Shown here: piece by piece, positions 37,989 through 47,327 of the stretch | How positions within the stretch are numbered: the first letter of the stretch is position 1 | How the letters are laid out: each line of letters opens with the position of its first letter | NCBI GenBank assembly: GCA_965247065.1 | Contig: CBDFGN010000006.1 | Coordinates: 4,774,001 to 4,838,000, forward strand | DNA from: CBDFGN01 sp965247065 | GTDB lineage: Bacteria; Bacteroidota; Bacteroidia; Cytophagales; Cyclobacteriaceae | Direction of reading: 5' to 3' | DNA length: 64,000 nt | Position numbers and translations under genes: made by a program | The notes under the pieces: model-generated | Database searches by the model: none | Seen by the model: the letters and a program-made list of their open reading frames with translations, nothing else | Told to the model about the DNA's origin: nothing

Positions 37989-38468
37989 TTATTTTATTAA
38001 TCTGAAACTCTTTGCTATTTTCTCTCCTTCAATTGAATCTAGGTTATAGCAATATATTGTAATCTCGTATGCTATTTTTCTATCATAATTCAGAATTGCA
38101 ATAATATAAACAGGTGTCTTAATATTGTCTTCATTATCATATGCTAAAACATAATAAGATTCTTTAATAGTAGGAATTTTTGATCCATTAACTATATTTT
38201 TAAGCCCCATATCAATGGCAATTTCTCTTGCACCATATTTTATATCGTTAATAAATCCTTTGGATTCTTCTTCAATTGGAACTATTTCAATATCTACAGC
38301 ATAATCATCATTATCATACCCTAATTTAGAGTCTGATCTGGTTTCATAACTTTCTAAAATCTCAGTCGATTCAAATGAGATTTTAAATTTTTCGGATTTA
38401 ACTAAATTTTGTGCATGCAGCTGTGAACACAAAAGAAATGGAACTATCGCTATATGAAGAATTTTCAT
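37989..38468 (-). CDS. Cassette gene: small secreted protein
   Basis: 159 aa from the ATG at 38468; the signal peptide MKILHIAIVPFLLCSQLHAQ decides this start over upstream codons. The mature part is acidic and beta-rich (VDIEIVPIEEESKG; YYVLAYDNEDNIKTPVYIIA). No family recognised. The stop is a few bases before the end of intron B, which occupies its attC-like site; the start is 19 bp after a GTTAGCC box. Confidence 0.6.
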   Translation of the reverse strand: MKILHIAIVPFLLCSQLHAQNLVKSEKFKISFESTEILESYETRSDSKLGYDNDDYAVDIEIVPIEEESKGFINDIKYGAREIAIDMGLKNIVNGSKIPTIKESYYVLAYDNEDNIKTPVYIIAILNYDRKIAYEITIYCYNLDSIEGEKIAKSFRLIK

Positions 38469-38486
38469 ATTTTTTATTCTAATTGT

Positions 38487-38523
38487 GGCTAACATTTGAG
38501 TATACGACATATGTGGTATACTC
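38487..38523 (-). repeat. attC-like right arm, copy g
   Basis: GAGTATAC/GTATACTC perfect 8-bp stem (38498-38505 and 38516-38523) followed on the minus strand by AAATGTTAGCC, near GTTRRRY. The left core is not evident. Confidence 0.35.
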
Positions 38524-38705
38524 ACACTATGTCTCTTGGGTCAAACATAATGAATCAAGGGGATTTTCTAGTAATCCCAAAAATGGGGAGTTTGATAAAA
38601 CGACCGTTTAATTAAGCCTTCCAATTCTCACCAATTATATCACCTTCAGTCTCATAAACTCATCTCTCGAATGAGTTTTACAAATAGACGTTCAATTGAA
38701 CTCAA

Positions 38706-38807
38706 ATGAAGGTAGGATACGCGAGAGTGTCAGCGCAAGATCAGAAACTAGAACTCCAAATATCTAAGCTTGATGAAGCCACGAATGTGAATCAAATTCG
38801 CAAATAA
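38706..38807 (+). pseudogene. Serine recombinase (resolvase) N-terminal scrap
   Basis: 33 codons, MKVGYARVSAQDQKLELQIS, containing the YARVS motif with the catalytic Ser of resolvase/invertase enzymes, then a premature end. The rest of the gene is missing. Confidence 0.75.
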
Positions 38808-39468
38808 ACATTGAAGCCTCAAGTTTTTTGTTTGGAGGAAATTCGCCAAAATCGACCAAAATGGTTCTTGATTCTACATTCAGCTAGCATTGAGGTCTCC
38901 GCAAATCCACCCTTTAAGATCGTCGATTGGCCTTGAGAAAAGATTACCCATGATTTGCTCTGGAGTTGGATTCCAAACTTAACTCACTGTCGTTTTTTTG
39001 AAACGTTGTAGAAATGAATCATTCTGAATTGTGAACAGATGTTATCAGATAGAGATTTGCGTTTAGGGTATTTGAAAGGGCCTTTAATAATGTCAGGGTC
39101 AGCCGACGACCCAGAAGGTCGTTTTGACCTTGGATTGGTTCAGATCTGTGAGTTTGTTTGGGCTATCTGAGGTCATATATAGCAATAGATGCGTAACTTG
39201 ATCAAGTAACAGCCCCGCAAAGTGGATAAATAGGCCCTGGGTAAGAATTCTTCTCCCATTTCATGGGTTGTGATTATTGAGACTAACTAAAAACGATGAG
39301 ATAAAACAAATCCCTATGGGACCTACTTAAAAAATAGGCTCATCGACCAGCGTAAAGGTAAACTTTCTAGGTTATATTCATTAATCCAGTACAGACTCTC
39401 ATTCTTTCAGGAAACCTCCACCAACCAATAAGAAAGTGCGGAGGATCAGGCTCGCAATTTAAGAACAT
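38808..39468. other. Intergenic, nothing recognised
   Basis: 660 bp without a convincing reading frame. It contains a GTCGTTTTGACCTTGG sequence (near 39119) similar to the dispersed TTTTGACCCTTCGA motif. Confidence 0.4.
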
Positions 39469-40374
39469 ATGAAAATATTGATTATCACCCTTACGTGCCT
39501 TCCCTGTCTTATGGGATGGACGTATGGCCAAACATTCACATTCGAAGATCTACCTGATTTCTTTGAGCTGAGATATGAAATATTGAGTATTGCCAATCAG
39601 ACTGACCAGTTGTACCTGGCTTCCGAGAAATGCAATTATGTCTTTGTGCTAGATTCTCAAAAGCTCCATCATGATCGGACCATCCGAATGGATACTGATA
39701 AATTGGATCTGGATAAAACGGTGCAAATCGAAGGGATGACAATTTACGAAAATTATTTACTAATGGCTGATGAAGCCAATACCAAAATCCTCTTTTTTGA
39801 TTTGGCGGAAGAGCAATTTATCAATCCTACCCCCAAGATCACCTTCAATGGAAAAAAGGACTTCGACGAAGAACAGGGACTGGAAGGTGTGGCTGTCAAT
39901 ACCCGGAAAAAATTAATCTATGTCCTACGCGAAAAAAACGAGAATGATGACAGTGAAATTTACACTTTCAAGATAACCAAAGATAGCGGATCTTATATGC
40001 TTTCGCAAAAAGGGGTTTTGGTCATCGATCAGCATGATGAGCAACGGTATTCAGGCATGACATTCAACCAGGAGGACCACAAGCTGTACTGCATAAGATC
40101 AAGTTGGATAAACGGCATGGGCAGATACTTCATAGATACCATTCGCATTGCAGAAAAGGATGGTCTTCTAGCGGATAGTTTGGACAGTTCTGAAACCCAA
40201 TTTTTGGAAATCACCGATACCGTACTCTCCAAAGACGAAGTTTATCATTCGAATCTTGAGGGCATTGCTATTATTGGTCGAAAGCTAGTATTGGTGAGTG
40301 ATAATCATCAAGGTACCACTGGCGACTGCGACTCAAGAGGAAAACAAACTATGTTCTTGACAATTGGCTGGTAG
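39469..40374 (+). CDS. Secreted SdiA-regulated-like / phytase-like propeller protein
   Basis: 301 aa with signal peptide MKILIITLTCLPCLMGWTYG. Residues 30-300 form repeated propeller blades with QIEGMTIYENYLLMADEANT, QGLEGVAVNTRKKLIYVLRE and HSNLEGIAIIGRKLVLVSDN; the recurring 'EG(M/V/I)A' strands are typical of the SdiA-regulated/esterase-like phytase family. These proteins are usually secreted and bind ions or substrates; enzyme activity is not established. Stands alone; IS630 lies about 170 bp downstream. Confidence 0.7.
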   Translation: MKILIITLTCLPCLMGWTYGQTFTFEDLPDFFELRYEILSIANQTDQLYLASEKCNYVFVLDSQKLHHDRTIRMDTDKLDLDKTVQIEGMTIYENYLLMADEANTKILFFDLAEEQFINPTPKITFNGKKDFDEEQGLEGVAVNTRKKLIYVLREKNENDDSEIYTFKITKDSGSYMLSQKGVLVIDQHDEQRYSGMTFNQEDHKLYCIRSSWINGMGRYFIDTIRIAEKDGLLADSLDSSETQFLEITDTVLSKDEVYHSNLEGIAIIGRKLVLVSDNHQGTTGDCDSRGKQTMFLTIGW

Positions 40375-40576
40375 AATTCAATGCCCCTTGCTTGCATGGT
40401 AAATGAAAAAGCTCTATGTTTCAATTGGCCGCAAGGGACAATGTTCATTGACTAACCTCTGATCTGATTTCTAAGAGTTTGTGAAGACGCCCCATTCAGC
40501 ATGTAGAACTGTGCGTCATTGTTATTCTTCATGAGTCCTAGTGTCATGTCAATTATAATATGACGTAATATTTTTG

Positions 40577-40584
40577 TATCTTTG
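40577..40584 (+). promoter_or_regulatory. Bacteroidota-type -7 box of IS630
   Basis: TATCTTTG matches TAnnTTTG and lies 23 bp before the transposase ATG at 40607. Confidence 0.5.
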
Positions 40585-40606
40585 CCGTACATCAAACTTA
40601 AAGATT

Positions 40607-41738
40607 ATGGCAAGATATAAAGTGACATTAGCAAAAGTGGAACGCCAAGAGCTAATGGCAATTATTAACAAAGGCAAGCATACTTCTCAAAAGTTTCGCA
40701 GCGCATATATTTTGTTGAACTGTGATAAGGGACCATATGCAGAGAAGGTAACCAATGAGCAGATCAGCAAGGTACTGAAGGTAGGCATGCGTACCATTGA
40801 CCGGGTCAAAAAACGATTTGTAGAAGAAGGCTTTGAGGCGGTATTGGAGCGCAAACCAACCACCAGGACCTATAGTCGTAAGGTAGATGGTGACATCGAA
40901 GCGCATCTGATAGCGCTGTGCTGCAGTAAACCACCTGAAGGATATGCCCGATGGTCGCTTCGGCTGCTGTCAGATAAGATGGTAGAGCTTCAATATACTG
41001 ACAGCATTTCTCACGAAACGGTGCGTACCGTTTTAAAAAAACGCCTTAAAACCCTGGAAGGTAAGCCAGTGGATTATTCCCCCCAAATCCGACAGTAGCT
41101 TTGTGGCACACATGGAGCAGGTATTAGATGTGTATAAACGGCCTTATGATCCTGAAAGTCCGGTAGTATGCATGGATGAAACGCCCAAACAATTGATTAA
41201 GGAAACCAGGATAACCGAGCCGATGCAAAAGGGCAAAGCAACCAGGGTGGATTATGAATACCGGCGTTGCGGGGTGTGTAATGTGTTTATTGCCAGTGAG
41301 CCGGTCACAGGAAAGCGAATGGTTAAGCTTACCGAGAGGAAAACCCGGAAAGACTGGGCTAAGTTCATCAAAGAGATTGCTGATCAGATGTATCCTGATT
41401 CTGGGAAGATCACCTTAGTGATGGACAATTATATCACACATACAGCTGCCTCCTTATATGAAACATATCCTCCCGAAGAAGCAAAAAGAATATGGGATCG
41501 GTTTGAGCTTGTATATACACCAAAACATGGAAGCTGGCTGAACATGGCAGAAATTGAACTCAGTGTGCTTTCCAGACAATGCTTAAGTAGACGAATTGAC
41601 AGTATGGAGATAATCCGAAAAGAAGTGAAAGCATGGGAGGAACATCGAAACAACAAGAACGCCAGTATTGATTGGCGCTTTACAACAAAAGATGCACGGA
41701 TAAAATTAAAAAAGCTTTATCCGTCAATTCGAACTTGA
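40607..41738 (+). CDS. IS630-family transposase in two frames
   Basis: ATG 40607 (MARYKVTLAKVERQELMAII) gives a helix-turn-helix part ending at 41098; the DDE catalytic part is in the +1 frame from about 41040 to 41738. Catalytic residues are in VVCMDETPKQ, LVMDNYITH and LNMAEIELS. The switch is at an A7 run (about 41034-41040): reading A6 gives TVLKNALKPWKVSQWIIPPK. Many IS630 elements use slippage at A-runs to make the full enzyme, so this may be programmed and functional, or one more indel. Confidence 0.85.
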
Positions 41739-41792
41739 CATGACACTAGTTTATGAATCACGGACTGGAGCCTTGTTAAAAACGTTATTATT

Positions 41793-42151
41793 ATGTCTAT
41801 AGTAGAAAATCAACCTATCGATTTCCAAGTAACAGATCTAACCAAAACATATCATTTGTCAGTAACCGTAGGACAAGGCGCGATATGCCACACAACCTAT
41901 GATAACGTTGATGGAAGCGCGGTAGGGAAGGACACAATTTCCAATGAACCAATTGGCCAGGGACAGAGCCTGATTGGAAATTCTATCAAGCCCATCACCG
42001 CGGTAGCGAGTTTTGCGGACGATGCTGATCAGATTAGAGAACCTACTATATTGACAGCGTGCAAGTTGTTCAGCTGGTTGCTGATGCTACTGAAAATCCA
42101 GATCCTACCTTTATTCAGAGAATAAGGTTCAAAGTGCCCGAGCCGGTATGA
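41793..42151 (+). pseudogene. Small unknown protein, one frameshift
   Basis: The ATG 41793 frame (MSIVENQPIDFQVTDLTKTY) is protein-like to about 42036, then goes wrong and stops at 42125. Removing a duplicated GA near 42037 continues as TYYIDSVQVVQLVADATENP to a stop at 42151, about 118 aa in all, with mostly beta-type composition. No family recognised. Its stop overlaps an ATG at 42148 (ATGA), so a partner gene followed. Confidence 0.45.
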
Positions 42152-43406
42152 TAAGATCGCTCTTAATCTTTCTTTCAACCTTTCATGTTTTTTTGGTTCT
42201 GAGCCAGGAAGGTGAGAAAATCAATTTGATACATCTCCGTGACCTATATAACACTAGGTGAATTAGAAATTCATCGGCAATTGCTCATTTGTGGAAGCTT
42301 CTGAAAGCACGCTGCACGAACACCTTGAGAATGACTTGCATTTTCTAATTGCAAACTTTGATTCTCCAACAATTGCCGTTGGTCATTTGCCCCAATTCAT
42401 TTACCACTCATACCTTTACCGCTTCCAACTTGGAGATCAGGCCAACAAGGAAATAACGTTCATCTTAAGAAGATGCCATAACCTATTCCAAGAAGCTTCG
42501 AATGACGAAGTACTCAACGTGATTTACAGAAAGGAGACCGACCATGAAGGCGGATTTGATGATTACAAGAGAACTGTATCAAAGCTGGAAGAAGGTCTTG
42601 GTAATCAGTCCGTGTACTACAAGCTTTTCGTGTACCTGATTGATCTAAACGATTACATGACGGGAAAAGATAGTGCGAACCTTCGGGCCAGGCTTTTGGA
42701 CGGAATTGATGAAACCCAAGTGACGACAATCTATGAGCCCGATGATCAAATCAAGTTCGTAAAGAAAAAGAAAAAATTTAGATATGAGCCACGCAGAAAG
42801 GTGAAAGCGGGTGCATTTTCAACCCAAGACATATTCGGAAACTTCATATTAATTGATAAGCTTCCCTATTTCTTAGGAATAATTTTCGCGATTGTCGGTT
42901 CCATAATTACCTATCTTGTAAGTGAAGTAAAGGAAGATCCTTACATCGAGTTTAGAATTGCTGAACCGCTCCTCGTCAAAATCGACTCACTGTCCAAAGT
43001 AGAGCCTTGGCTACATTTAGATAAACCTGAATTTCTTGCTATCGAAGACCCAACATTCTATCACGAAATCACACTTAGCAATATCACCTCCAACCAGATG
43101 TTTTCAGGTGTAATCATCGAAACCAGTTTTGATAGCGGGGATCAAGTGTTAAGCTCTCAAGTATTCTCATCCGTTGTGCTGGACGAAAACATGAAGATAA
43201 ATCCGATTACCTCACAAGGATACGGCAGATACCAATTAACCACATTTCATCCAAAACAGAGCATGCAAATTGAAGTCATCTCAAAAAACAATGGTCCTAT
43301 GAAGCTTAAAGTTGGCAACGCAGCAAAGATCAAACTGATACAAGCATCCATAAGTAGTTTCATAGTAAAAGAGCGACGTACCCTGTTGCCAATTAGCCTA
43401 ATCTAA
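42148..43406 (+). pseudogene. Membrane protein gene, probably frameshifted and cut by IS982
   Basis: ATG 42148 starts a signal-like hydrophobic segment (MIRSLLIFLSTFHVFLVLSQ) that stops at 42261. The neighbouring frames (GELEIHRQLLICGS, then from 42291 ESTLHEHLENDLHFLIANF) appear to continue it. The long part, 371 codons from GTG 42291, has one membrane helix near residues 188-210 (LPYFLGIIFAIVGSIITYLV) and a beta-rich end. Its stop TAA uses the first base of IS982 copy 1, so the natural C-terminus is lost. Family not recognised. Confidence 0.5.
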
Positions 43407-44436
43407 CGTGAGTTCGACAATAAGGAATGATTAAAGAGCGAGAAAGAGTTGACCGGTGTCCTGGTAGTTCAATTTGATTGAGGGCTTTTTTTCGCAAAAG
43501 TTGTAAGCGATTAAAGCCGAGAAAAGGTTGGTAAGGAAATTAGTTGGGCTCCTGTGCCTGGAGTGTTCAATCTGGAAGATGTTTTTAAGTTGATCAATGA
43601 TAGTCTCACAAATAGCCCTTTTACGGAGCATTATAGCATCCATGATGGGGGTTAAGGATGAGGACTTCATATTGCGTTTGAGTTTGGTTATCAGATGGAC
43701 TCCGCGGAAGAACAGATTTTTAAAAAGTTCCTTACTGATGTAGCCTTTATCACCAAAGAGCTTTCCGAATAATTTCTTAATAAACCGTTCAATTTTAAGA
43801 GGCTTTCTGTCATCCACATTGCCCGGTGTGAGCATAAAATCGATGATTTCACCCGTATCAGCAGTGATAAGATGGAGCTTAAACCCGTAGAACCATCCGA
43901 TGGAACAATGGCCTCTTTTAGCTAACCCTTCAAATACTTTATGGTTATGGATCCGTCTGTTATGACAGACCCTTAACGGAGTGCTGTCTATAAAACTTAT
44001 ACCTGTACACTGTCCAGTCCCTTGTGTTTTCAGATAAATAGCCATTGGCAGAAGACTTCCACTACAAAGTTCTACCATTCGGTTATAGCTTACCACATCA
44101 GGAAAGAAGGAGCGCAAGTGGCCACAAACGTATGTGTTGTAAAAGGTCTTGAAATTTCGATATCCTGAGATCTGGAACAAGACCTGTATAGTCATTACTT
44201 CGGATAAAGAAAGCTTACCAGGTTTGTTGCGCTTTTTACTTCCCAGCAATCTTTTTTCCAATTTTGGGACAAAATCCAGACAAAAATCGTCAATGGAACA
44301 AAAAATTTCAGTAATTTTAGTAGCAGTTAACATAGGTAGAAATATTAGTTATTTTGTTGATTGTCAATGACTTAATATACTAATTTTCTGCCTTTTTTCT
44401 ATCAATAAACTACTCTATTTTATATCGAACTCACGT
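43406..44436 (-). mobile_element. IS982-family element, copy 1 (1,031 bp)
   Basis: Ends are ACGTGAGTTCGA and its inverse. Its transposase is identical to that of copy 2 (62301-63331), and it has the opposite orientation. No matching target duplication is seen at its ends, unlike copy 2, suggesting rearrangement after insertion. Confidence 0.85.
43431..44333 (-). CDS. IS982-family transposase, copy 1
   Basis: 300 aa DDE transposase: KITEIFCSIDDFCLDFVPKL N-terminus, catalytic Asp in GISFIDSTPLRVCHNRRIHN, second Asp in LFGDKGYIS, Glu in RAICETIIDQLKNIFQIEHS. Intact and likely active. It opens about 100 bp inside the element's left end. Confidence 0.9.
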   Translation of the reverse strand: MLTATKITEIFCSIDDFCLDFVPKLEKRLLGSKKRNKPGKLSLSEVMTIQVLFQISGYRNFKTFYNTYVCGHLRSFFPDVVSYNRMVELCSGSLLPMAIYLKTQGTGQCTGISFIDSTPLRVCHNRRIHNHKVFEGLAKRGHCSIGWFYGFKLHLITADTGEIIDFMLTPGNVDDRKPLKIERFIKKLFGKLFGDKGYISKELFKNLFFRGVHLITKLKRNMKSSSLTPIMDAIMLRKRAICETIIDQLKNIFQIEHSRHRSPTNFLTNLFSALIAYNFCEKKPSIKLNYQDTGQLFLAL

Positions 44437-44895
44437 TAAATACTATTTTAGACTTGGGGTATGACGATCCTCTGAACCCTGAAATAATTAGAGTTACCAA
44501 TAGGCATAGTCACATTTAATATACGTGCAAGTGATTTCTTCTTCTAGTGCATTGATGAATATAGGAATAGTAAGTAACAAAATCAAAGTGGTCGTTTGAC
44601 TTATTTAATCCAAGACCAATGGGCCATTTTGACCCTTCGACCGGGCCGGGCATAGCCCGGCTTTGCTTGCTGGGATCCGTAATGACATCTGGGTTGCCGG
44701 TGCTTGAGCGATTTTTGCATCTTCCCACTTCAGGCCCGGACACCGCCAGGCATCATCCGGTTTTTCTGACGGGGCGGGTCATCCTTTGGAGCGGTATAGG
44801 GGTTTAGGCTGAGAAGACAGAATCATTCTTCCCACTTTAGTTGTGCTTGCCATATAGTGAAAACTTTATAACAAAACCGGCAATGCCGATGCCGC
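44437..44895. other. Intergenic with dispersed motif and hairpin
   Basis: Holds GCCATTTTGACCCTTCGA (44622-44639) and next to it a strong hairpin GCCGGGC-ATA-GCCCGGC (44645-44661) followed by TTTGCTT, possibly a terminator. No gene seen. Confidence 0.4.
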
Positions 44896-45442
44896 TTACT
44901 TCATTTTGATCAGCTCTGTAACACTCCCATGGTATTGTTGCCACAAGTCCAGGCCGTCTTGTCCCACATCCTCTTGGTTCGAGCTGCAGTAAAGGGTAAT
45001 GTCCTGCTCCCGCAGATTGAGATGGTGCCAGATGTCACATACATAGAACTGGTTGCATCCAACCAGGTAGTTGCCCAGCTCCAGGGATATCCTTTCACCC
45101 ACGCTTGGCACGAAAGGCAGTTGCAGGGAGAGGGAGGCCGACAGGTTGACGAAGGAATAGAGGTGCAGGTCCATCTGGTAGGAGGCGATTTCTAGGGTCG
45201 TGTCCTTTAGAATATGACATCCCCAGGTGTTTTTCAATTTGCGAATGAGAAGGTGGACGTTGCCCATCCCCATGGTAGTAATCGAACTGTTCGAGGTAGG
45301 TGAGCGGGGGATAATATGCTTTTGGGATCACGGAATATTGGATGGAATCCTTTAGAATCAGAGGAAGGTAAATCGCTCCCTTTTTGGCTATCCGTCGGGC
45401 CTCCTGGATAGCGTGGATGTTCGGTTTCTTTGGTCTAGGCAT
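44896..45442 (-). pseudogene. Unknown family, paralogue 1, deleted/frameshifted
   Basis: Two overlapping minus frames make one protein. The N-terminal frame (from 45442: MPRPKKPNIHAIQEARRIAK, then YLEQFDYYHGDGQRPPSHSQ) switches near 45212 to a C-terminal frame (DTTLEIASYQMDLHLYSF, then YLVGCNQFYVCDIWHHLNL) ending at 44896. Compared with paralogue 2 it lacks about 25 residues exactly at the switch (the LIRLCHLLYSDLTVF segment), so a deletion of about 76 bp explains the shift. Function unknown; the segment SQIEKHLGMSYSK could be part of a helix-turn-helix. Confidence 0.55.
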
Positions 45443-45649
45443 ATTTGATTTTGTTTATTGGATTGTGCAAATTGTCGATTATTGGGATCAAACCTAAGAG
45501 GTAATTCCGAGACCGGTCCTCAATAGCCAGCAATAGGAATAATGCCCGATTAGTGATCGGAACAATGAACTACCCAAAAAACTTACGTTGTAGGTTCTCG
45601 AGCAACAGCTTTTTTGATTGCTACAGGCTGAACAATACATTAGCCAGCC

Positions 45650-46039
45650 ATGTACAGCAAATCGATTCTCTTAATTGACGATAACGACGTGGACAATTTC
45701 ATTCTAGAAAAATTTGTAGCCCAATCCACAGCGAACGTGAAAATCTATTCTTGCCTTACAGCAGAATCTGCCTTAGGATTTCTAAGTGAAAGTTTGAAGA
45801 CTTCTAAAGTGCCTGATATGATCCTTCTGGACCTTAATATGCCAGGAATAGGCGGTTGGGGTTTTTTAAAGGAATTCCTGAAGCTAAACATTCATAAAGA
45901 CGTGGCTCTATTTCTACTGACCGGTTCTATCTACCCGGGGGATAAAGAGGAATCAAAGCAATATCCGGAGGTAAACGGATTTCTCATAAAACCATTAGCA
46001 CGCGAAAAGTTGCTGGAGCTGATCGAAAAATTCTTATGA
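45650..46039 (+). CDS. Single-domain response regulator (CheY-like)
   Basis: 129 aa receiver domain: acidic pair Asp10-Asp11 (LLIDDNDVDN), phospho-acceptor Asp61 (MILLDLNMPG), Thr91 and Lys114 (GFLIKPLA), all conserved. No output domain, so it acts by protein interaction. No histidine kinase is nearby. It lies 170 bp upstream of the metalloprotease gene in the same direction; a link is possible but unproven. Confidence 0.9.
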   Translation: MYSKSILLIDDNDVDNFILEKFVAQSTANVKIYSCLTAESALGFLSESLKTSKVPDMILLDLNMPGIGGWGFLKEFLKLNIHKDVALFLLTGSIYPGDKEESKQYPEVNGFLIKPLAREKLLELIEKFL

Positions 46040-46208
46040 CATTGCGCTGACTAGATTCCAACCAATCTCTGGAAAGCGACCCAAATGAGCATATGCCTGA
46101 ACGGGTGTAGTATTTGCTGGAAGGAATTACGCCGCATTTGAAGACGGACCAATAATCTTGTTAATGATGAATTATTTGCTTAATTTTCATTCTTCACCGG
46201 AATAAATC

Positions 46209-47306
46209 ATGGGAAAGTATAAAGATCACCTGTTTAACTCACAGGATGAGCACATTGGATTTGTTGAGAAACCCGACGGAGAGGATGTGGCTCTGCTACA
46301 GCAATTACTAACCAAATTGGGTTACCTGAAAGGCGGAGGTTTCGACAAAGGGGATTTCTGCAACAATACGCGCAAAGCCGTGATGAAATACCAGCGTTTT
46401 CATGAGTTATCAATTGACGGAGTTGCAGGACCGCAGACCAAAGAATCATTGTCATCCCCCCGTTGCGGCCTGCCCGAAGAAGACCAATTCTCTTCCAGCT
46501 TTGTCCTCAGAGGATGCAAATACGAGAATACGAATATTCTGACTTACGCCTTTGAAAATAATTCGGAAGATTTCAGCGATCCCGAGGAAGCTAGGCACCT
46601 GGTAAGGGAGGCTTTTGGAGAATGGCAAAGGGTTTGTCGCCTCAACTTTCAAGAAGTTTCGGTTTGGGAAAACCCTCAATTCCGAATTTCCTGGGAAAAG
46701 GGTCAACACGGAGATGGTAGCGCCTTCGACGGGGTGGGGAGGACGCTGGCGCATGCCTTTTATCCTCCTCCCTGCGGTGGGCCGCATTCTGGCAAGATGC
46801 ATTTTGATGATGCCGAAAGTTTCGCCAATGGACATGCACCGGGGAGAATCGATTTAAGGGCCGTGGCCATCCACGAGATCGGCCATTTGCTTGGCCTGCG
46901 CCATTCCGATAAGAGGTCGGCCATCATGTTCCCGACATATAACCCTGCCCAACTGACTTTGGGAGATGATGATATCGCCGGGATACAGGATTTATACGGC
47001 TTACCTCAAATGGAATTCCTGGCTGTTGAAAACGGCCATCTTTCTGGAAAAGGTAAGGAGGCGCGTTTTTCGTTAATGATCCCGGAAAAGGCAAAAATCA
47101 ACTTAGACGGACCTGAGGACGCAGACTTCGACCTTTATGTAAAGAAGAGCGCAGAGCCCACAACTTCCGACTACGACATCAGGGCTTGGACGGTTAGTTC
47201 CGATGAAGAGATCGCAATCGACCCCGTGGAGGCTGCCAGACATCATATTCTAGTGAAAAGTTATTCAGGGAAAGGGGATTTTAAGCTAACCGTTAAACTC
47301 GTTTAA
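46209..47306 (+). CDS. Matrix-metalloprotease-like zymogen (PG-binding pro-domain + matrixin + PPC-like domain)
   Basis: 365 aa. Residues ~25-80 form a PG_binding_1 domain (LLQQLLTKLGYLKGG; AVMKYQRFHELSIDGVAGPQ). It is followed by PRCGLPEED, whose Cys86 matches the animal MMP cysteine switch PRCGxPD that caps the zinc in the pro-enzyme. The catalytic domain has HEIGHLLGLRH (zinc His 222, 226, 232; Glu 223) and the Met-turn SAIMFPTY. The C-terminal ~95 residues resemble a pre-peptidase C-terminal beta-sandwich (DADFDLYVKKSAEPTTSDYD). No classical signal peptide. The tyrosinase lipoprotein follows 21 bp later, so they are probably co-expressed. Confidence 0.85.
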   Translation: MGKYKDHLFNSQDEHIGFVEKPDGEDVALLQQLLTKLGYLKGGGFDKGDFCNNTRKAVMKYQRFHELSIDGVAGPQTKESLSSPRCGLPEEDQFSSSFVLRGCKYENTNILTYAFENNSEDFSDPEEARHLVREAFGEWQRVCRLNFQEVSVWENPQFRISWEKGQHGDGSAFDGVGRTLAHAFYPPPCGGPHSGKMHFDDAESFANGHAPGRIDLRAVAIHEIGHLLGLRHSDKRSAIMFPTYNPAQLTLGDDDIAGIQDLYGLPQMEFLAVENGHLSGKGKEARFSLMIPEKAKINLDGPEDADFDLYVKKSAEPTTSDYDIRAWTVSSDEEIAIDPVEAARHHILVKSYSGKGDFKLTVKLV

Positions 47307-47327
47307 TACCATTTAATCAACTGCTTC

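Larger units (their letters stand above)
40541..41746 (+). mobile_element. IS630-family element flanked by TA
   Basis: Terminal inverted repeats GTGTCATGTCAA (40541-40552 and inverted at 41735-41746) directly flanked by TA on both sides (40539-40540, 41747-41748), the TA target duplication of IS630/Tc1 elements. Confidence 0.85.

Noticed and set aside
40574..40606. TTG start of the IS630 transposase
   Set aside because: It would place the start in front of the promoter box TATCTTTG; the ATG at 40607 is the normal start.
44619..44807. Small frame near 44.7 kb
   Set aside because: Overlaps a strong hairpin and dispersed-repeat DNA; no protein-like features.
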